In this document: positions 42,339 through 47,770 of the stretch, piece by piece
Layout: every line of letters starts with the position of its first letter
Position numbering within the stretch: position 1 is the first letter of the stretch
From: Gryganskiella cystojenkinii
Taxonomy: Eukaryota; Mortierellomycota; Mortierellomycetes; Mortierellales; Mortierellaceae
DNA length: 47,770 nucleotides
Assembly: GCA_015852425.1 (NCBI GenBank)
Contig: JAAAIG010000158.1
Span: forward strand, 1-47,770
Direction of reading: 5' to 3'
Notes under the pieces: generated by a model
The model's database searches: none
Told to the model about the DNA's origin: nothing
The model's input: the letters and a program-made list of their open reading frames with translations, nothing else
Program-made: the position numbers and the translations under genes

Positions 42339-43874
42339 ATGCTGTCATCGCCGTTCTCGTTCCACTCTGGACCTTCATCCTCATCCTCGTCATCGTCACA
42401 ACCATCATCTCCTTCTTCGCCCTCATCCTCAAATCCTAAGGACTCTTCCACGACATCCACAACCATGACATCCGTACCTGCTCTGTCAAGTCCGGTTCGC
42501 TATCAAGACCTCCTGCCAACAGAACTCTGGCGTCTGATCCTCGTCCTCCAAGACCTCTCAACACTCGACCTCTTCTCGCTGTACAATACATCACATCGTA
42601 TGCGTTCCCTTGTTGCCCCGTTCTTAGTCCAAGCCATGGCTACGAAATCCCTTCGACTCTTTTTTTATCAAGAATATGTCCGTCGGGTTGGAATTGGGTT
42701 CGTCTTTGAATCTTTTGATCTCGAGCGGGACCGGGTGATCTTTCGACCGCAGATCGTCCAACACCAATATCGTTTTCGGTCAGGCTTAACCTTACAAAAC
42801 CCACAATTGGAGGAGGTTGCGATCAAGTCTTCAGCCTATACGATCGATCCGGCCCGTCAACGAGTCCATTGCAAAGACGGACGGATTTTCACTGTTCGGG
42901 ATACTGCAGTCTTTGCCAAAAAATCATCGTCAAGAGCCCAGAAAGGATTTGCAGGAACAACAGAGGCTGAGACGGGGGCTGATGCGACAACGACCACAAC
43001 CTCAGCTCCTACCGAGACTACCTTTGATGTTTCTCGAAGAAGAACCCTGGATGAAAAGGGCTATCAAGGCAACAAAAACTTTTTAGACAAATCCTGTCCA
43101 GTTCATATCCGTCGGCATGGAATCCGTAAAGTCGACGGGAGTCGATACTCGTTCTTGCAGGATTACCCGTGGTCATTACATTATCAGGTCGAGTCTGAAC
43201 CCCTGGATTCCTTGTCGAGCAGTAGTAGTGGAAATGATCGAAAGAACAACATCAGCAACGGCCAAGCAAGGGAGAGCGCAGGCGGCAGTAGGACAGACAG
43301 TGGGAATATTTCCTCGGGAGATGAGAACATCATCAACAACAATTTCAACGCCCAAGGGGTTTCGCCGTCGTCCAATCATTCCATTTCGTCATCCGAGCTC
43401 GTGTCCACCTCTTCCGCCGCCGTCGCTGTGCTCAAGGAAAAGAGTCAAAGGACCCACAGCAACGCCGGCAGTAGTAGTGGTAACAACAGCGGCAACCACA
43501 GCGGACCAAGATACTTTCGCGCGCTGCGTTTCGAATGCAGCATGAACTTTTTAGATCCCAGGCGAGCTACCAGGAACATTATCGGCCGTTGGCTTGAGGG
43601 CAAGATGCAACACTGGAAACGAGTCCTGGGTGGGAGACGCTATGGAATTCTACCACCAGCGTCCTCACCGGGCAAGTTGATCGCACCAGCACTGCCGACC
43701 GTTATCAATGTGGAGACCCTGCAGGTTGTGCATCTCGGCTCGGACGGGAGAGTGTCACCAGAGTTGATTCATATCGGACGATCTTCAGTCCGATCAAATA
43801 CAGCCGCACAAGTACCGGTAGCAACTTCATCGTCCGTAGTCCAGCTAGGAATGGAGGAAGTCCACGCCTTTTGA
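42339..43874 (+). CDS. F-box-like protein, S/N-rich
   Basis: Single exon, 511 aa from the ATG at 42339. The frame is open further upstream, but no ATG lies there. A serine/proline-rich head of about 55 residues precedes an F-box-like motif: YQDLLPTELWRLILVLQDLSTLDLFSLYNTSHRMRSLVAPFL. The next part (LFFYQEYVRRVGIGFVFESF) looks folded. A second ordered block near the end (RYFRALRFECSMNFLDPRRATRN and IGRWLEGKMQHWKRVLGG) follows an S/N/G-rich insert of about 150 residues. F-box proteins recruit substrates to SCF ubiquitin ligases through Skp1. The target is unknown. A second ATG in the head (MTSVPALSSP) could serve as the start. It resembles the gene at 16.3-18.5 kb in plan but not in detail. Confidence 0.65.
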   Translation: MLSSPFSFHSGPSSSSSSSSQPSSPSSPSSSNPKDSSTTSTTMTSVPALSSPVRYQDLLPTELWRLILVLQDLSTLDLFSLYNTSHRMRSLVAPFLVQAMATKSLRLFFYQEYVRRVGIGFVFESFDLERDRVIFRPQIVQHQYRFRSGLTLQNPQLEEVAIKSSAYTIDPARQRVHCKDGRIFTVRDTAVFAKKSSSRAQKGFAGTTEAETGADATTTTTSAPTETTFDVSRRRTLDEKGYQGNKNFLDKSCPVHIRRHGIRKVDGSRYSFLQDYPWSLHYQVESEPLDSLSSSSSGNDRKNNISNGQARESAGGSRTDSGNISSGDENIINNNFNAQGVSPSSNHSISSSELVSTSSAAVAVLKEKSQRTHSNAGSSSGNNSGNHSGPRYFRALRFECSMNFLDPRRATRNIIGRWLEGKMQHWKRVLGGRRYGILPPASSPGKLIAPALPTVINVETLQVVHLGSDGRVSPELIHIGRSSVRSNTAAQVPVATSSSVVQLGMEEVHAF

Positions 43875-44150
43875 TTATCCACATCCAGAAAGGAAAAAGT
43901 AATAAAAAACGAAAACAAAAAGCAAAAAGGCTGACAATGCATATGGGCGAACAAGTGAAGAAAAGACACGTGGCAAACAGCAAGTGACACTCCATTCACA
44001 TCACAATTCTTTTTCTTTCCTTTCCTTCTTTTCATTCCCTCGCCTCTTCCATCACTCACATCCTCAACAACACGACATTCGCGCACGCACACACATACAC
44101 ACACACACAAACCACGGAGAAGTAGGACAAAAGAAAATAGGCGATTTCGA

Positions 44151-47100
44151 ATGCTGTCGCATGCTCACTCTGCTAGTCAGCCCTTTGACCCCGCCAACGC
44201 AATGTCCACTTCTGACATTCCCTCACTCACGGAGAACAATGCACATGGTGAACCCGAGGCTTTACCTGCCTCCCCTGAACCTGTACGTGATTCTTTCCTC
44301 CGCAATCGGGGCCGATCTCCCTTGAAGAACTGTGCGAGCTTGCGCCGTTCAAGACACGTCAGCCTGGAGCAGACACACGGACCCATTCTAAACAAATGCA
44401 AACTAAACCTCGACTTTTTTATAGATTCGATGGTTCCATGCAGTCGACTCGCCTTTGACGAAACCCAATGAACCCAAAAAGACCAACACAAAGACTCCAG
44501 CACCTCCCAGGAAACCTGCCACGACCTGGGTGCCATTCTCGATTCGGGACTCGAACGCCCTCGAACGTGCTTATGCGCTCGCTCAACCCCTGAAGGAGGA
44601 ACACCAAAAAAAGATTGGCGGTGGCGAAGGAACTGGAATTGAAGGAGAGATTCTACAGGACGGCGATCATCACTCTACTGCCACAACAGCAGGACATAAA
44701 CCGGAACCACCTTTTAGACTGCAGGTACCTCTACCGGACTCGACCGGGTCCAACAGTTCTTCTACATCATCACACAACCATCATCATAACCATCATCGCT
44801 CTTCGTCTTCCTCTTGGGGATCGAGTTCGACCGTGCTCGTAAACGAGGACTATCTGTTTGAAGTCAACATTCACAAGATGGAGATCAAGCCTGTAAGTGC
44901 GAGGAGAATTTTGCTCTGCCAGGCTTAATGACCCGAGTTTGCGTGTTTTTTTGTACAAAGTGGACCTTTCAAATAAGGATTATGGCTGATATGATGTTTC
45001 CCCACTTTTAATAATCTCACCCGTCACCCGTCGTGTTATGAACCATCCCAGGTTTATTGGGTCGGGCCGACGTACGAGGTAAGGCGAGCGGTCTGGTTCC
45101 TTCAGCTTGATGGTAAATTTGTCCCCTGTGAGGCCACTCTTGCTCAACAGATTGAATTCGGATATAAGTAAGTTCGTTATGTCATTGTCTGGTTCTAGGA
45201 CAATCGAAAAGAGAGGCGTCAATAAGGCTGCCCCAATGCCTTTAATATAAAACTTCATAATTTGACCCTCACTTTTTCATCTTTTTAACAAACCCCCCTA
45301 CTCTTGGTTCATTATAGCAAACATCAACCCTGGATCATCCCACCACCTGTTCTGGACGCATCCGGCAAAGAAATTCCAGGGGAGAAACCGGAAAAGAGCT
45401 GGGCCCTGTATGGGAAATACATGTCTCAATACGTCGTGTTTACAGATGCGCACCATGCTTGGCTTTTGAGGTAAATGTTTAGCGCGGAACAGATTTTATT
45501 CTAAGCAAGAAAAGAACGTTCCAGTTGCACACGTCCGAGCATAATACCTAACTCTAGAGAATCTGATATATATTCACTACCCAATATAGTGACGATCTGA
45601 CCAGTAAAGTTGCCAAGAGTATCTTTACAAAAGTCACTTGGAACGCCAATCTCGGAGGCGCTCGGTTGATCCGTGGCTGGGACGAGGTTGAACATTTCGT
45701 CTCCAAGAAAGCCTCGGAGGAGGCTGCTCAAAAGAAAAAGGACGGCAGCACTGGTGCCGGAATCGTCAACACCACCACTCCAACATCGGACTCGAAAAAG
45801 AAGGAGACCTCTGAGATGCAAAAGAAACGCGAGGCCGCTCAGTCACTCAAAAACAAGACCAAGAAACTCACTGAGGAGGAAAAAGATACTATCCAGGAAG
45901 CCCATGAAATGGACGATTACGCGAACGAGGAAGAATCTGAGGAGCGGACGATTGATCATCTGGTCCTGGTCATTCATGGTGTCGGTCAAAAACTGGGCGA
46001 TCGGATGGAGGCTATTAATTTTATTCATGACGTGAATGTCATGCGCAGGACCATCAAGGAGACTGCCGCGACATTTGCTCCGCCAACTGCCAAAGATACA
46101 GTAGTCTCAGCTAAAGACCATCCAGTATCTGACAAAGACAGAGACACAACAGGAGGAACAGTAACTCCCCGGAGAAGAGGTTCCACTGCTTCCAAGAACC
46201 CTTACGCGATGCCCTCGGGTTCCGGTGTTCAGGTTTTGCCAGTCGAGTGGCGAAGGCAGATCGTGTTCGGGATGGCGAACGATAATGAAGAACTTCAACG
46301 GGATCTGAGTACACCAGAAGCCGAGGAGGGATCTCCAACCATGGAGGATATCATGTTGGATGGTGTCCCCACCATTCGCATGTTGGTCTCTGATGTCTTG
46401 ATGGATGGTAAGCCCTCGTCCCGGGAAACCAATGGTTTTTTATCCATGAACATTGGATGTTTTGACAACTAACATGTCTTTCTTTATATCTCTTTTCCTC
46501 TACTTAGTTCTCTTGTACATGACTCCAAATTACAAGCGCAAAATGATGGAAGTCGTCACCACAGAACTCAACCATGTGTACAAGAAGTTCATCCATCACA
46601 ACCCAGATTTCCTCCGCCGAGGTGGAAAAGTCTCCATTCTGGGCCACTCGCTTGGTTCTTTACTTGCCCTCGATATCCTAAACCATCAACCCTTTAGTCC
46701 GAACCACTATCAGCCCATCCCTTCTTCCCCCGTCTATGAGAAATTCATCTCGTTCGACCAAGGGACCCTTAACCCAGTCTCACTAGAGTTCCCTGTAACT
46801 AACTTTTTCGCTCTCGGAAGTCCCATTGGCTTGTTCCTGTTGTTGAAGGGTTGTAAACTTGGAGCGAGATTATCAGATGCGTCCACAACTGGCGAATCAA
46901 CCGCTCAACCCTGCTTTCGACCCGCGGTCGACAATGTCTACAATATCTTTCATCGATCCGACCCTGTCGCTCACCGTCTTGAGGTAAATGCGAACAAAAT
47001 ATATACGTATATTGTCATTGTGTATCAGATTCTATCTAAAAAAGGCAAAGAAGTCTAACTGATTTGCCTTTACTTTTACTGTCTGTCACTTTTAGCCGCT

Positions 47101-47766
47101 GATTTCTCGTTCATACGGATCGAAGACTCGTCCAGCGTTAATCCCTTATCACAAAGGTGGTTTGAAGGGTCTCCATATCGGTATCCAGGATTTCAGTAAC
47201 GATCTCGCGAACCGTGCCAACAGTATGATTGAGTCTGTGAAGGTCGGTATCACCACGTCCATGTTCACGCGAGCCCTTGGATTCAGGACCAACGCGGTTG
47301 CGAACGCGGTCGTGATCCACAATAACAAGCTGCAGGAGAGTGGTAGTGGCGGCGGATCCGCATCAACAAGTGATACGGAAATGAGCACGATTGGCGATGG
47401 AACGGACCAAGGCGACGGAACGTCGACACCAACGACCGCGAACGCTGCCGGCGCTACGAATTCGCCAAGATTGAACGCAGAGATGAACAGTATCATCAGC
47501 AAGGCCAAGATCCGTGCGTTGAATAAGACTGGACGCGTGGATTGGTGTCTTCAAGAGGGAGTATTTGAGAATGCTTATCTCTCGGCTCTGTCAGGTAATA
47601 TGGTGCTTCCTCGATCATCTGGGCAAAAAAAGCGTGGGGTGAATCCTTGGTTCTCATTCTAATATCGATATCCTTTTTTTTTTGCCTTTTGTTTATAGTT
47701 CACATGCAATACTGGTCGGACAGTGATGTAGCTGCGTTCATCATTCGACAGACCTACGACTTGTAG
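44151..47766 (+). CDS. DDHD-domain phospholipase A1-like protein (PA-PLA1/SEC23IP type)
   Basis: Eight exons: 44151-44282, 44425-44892, 45052-45167, 45318-45470, 45590-46407, 46508-46983, 47096-47594 and 47699-47766, 2730 nt, giving 909 aa plus stop. All introns are GT-AG and in phase, and the gene is complete four bases before the window ends. Landmarks: IRWFHAVDSPLTKP and VYWVGPTYEVRRAVWFL (WWE-like N-terminal region), HLVLVIHGVGQKLGDRM (DHLVLVIHGVG type), and the lipase site GHSLG (Ser about 610) in KVSILGHSLGSLLALDIL. Next come FFALGSPIGLF and the DDHD end (RVDWCLQEGVFENAYLSALS, then HMQYWSDSDVAAFII). Family members hydrolyse phosphatidic acid or related phospholipids and act at Golgi/ER exit sites or mitochondria. 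There is an H/S-rich insert near residues 185-205, and a lysine/glutamate-rich, coiled-coil-prone stretch before the lipase core. Confidence 0.9.
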
Positions 47767-47770
47767 ACAT

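Noticed and set aside
42325..42340. tRNA B-box-like GGTTCAAATCG
   Set aside because: No matching A box or cloverleaf stems around it, and it overlaps the leader and start of the F-box gene.
1..47770. CRISPR arrays, rRNA operons, bacterial-type gene clusters
   Set aside because: None seen; the window is intron-bearing eukaryotic DNA.

Overview
The window reads as nuclear DNA of a filamentous fungus, most likely an early-diverging one of the Mortierella type. Genes lie on both strands. Most are cut by short GT-AG introns of roughly 70-260 bp, and several proteins carry long Q/N/H/S-rich stretches. Upstream regions are pyrimidine-rich, and F-box, STELLO-like and GT17 genes are present. The taxonomic placement is inferred from style, not from a marker gene. 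All exon models were built by hand from open frames, splice sites and paralogue comparison.

Layout: 1-53, the last codons of translation elongation factor eEF1A. 0.3-7.1 kb, three paralogous anion:cation-symporter-type (Dal5/allantoate permease-like) MFS transporters in -, +, - order; the first two share a divergent promoter. 7.1-9.5 kb, no supportable gene. 9.6-13.3 kb, two pieces of a STELLO/DUF288-like glycosyltransferase on +, separated by an intact GT17 N-acetylglucosaminyltransferase gene on -. 15.0-15.9 kb, a GPR1/FUN34/YaaH acetate-type transporter. 16.3-18.5 kb, a Q/H-rich F-box protein (-). 19.4-21.1 kb, a 578-aa protein of unknown function with what looks like a three-fold internal repeat. 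21.6-21.9 kb, a CsbD-like small stress protein with a strong TATA promoter.

22.2-24.2 kb, an ABHD3/EHT1-type alpha/beta hydrolase. 24.9-27.7 kb (-), the biotin-carrying alpha subunit of a 3-methylcrotonyl-CoA carboxylase-type enzyme, with a GC-AG intron and one apparent frameshift. 28.5-29.9 kb (-), a single-pass membrane protein with a low-complexity tail. 31.6-33.5 kb (-), a monocarboxylate-transporter-like MFS protein; a 59-bp direct repeat lies upstream of it. A short assembly gap (Ns) is at 35037-35044. 35.5-41.6 kb, a 1776-aa ABCC/MRP-type ABC transporter. 42.3-43.9 kb, a second F-box protein. 44.2-47.8 kb, a complete DDHD-domain phospholipase A1-like gene.

The gene content is a normal eukaryotic mix: transport (five MFS or acetate-type carriers and one ABC exporter), lipid turnover (two hydrolases), Golgi glycosylation (GT17 and STELLO-like) and leucine catabolism (carboxylase). 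I see no operon-like defence or biosynthetic system. The points most worth checking are the split STELLO-like gene around GT17, the three-fold repeat protein, the carboxylase frameshift, and the 59-bp repeats near 33.6-33.9 kb.
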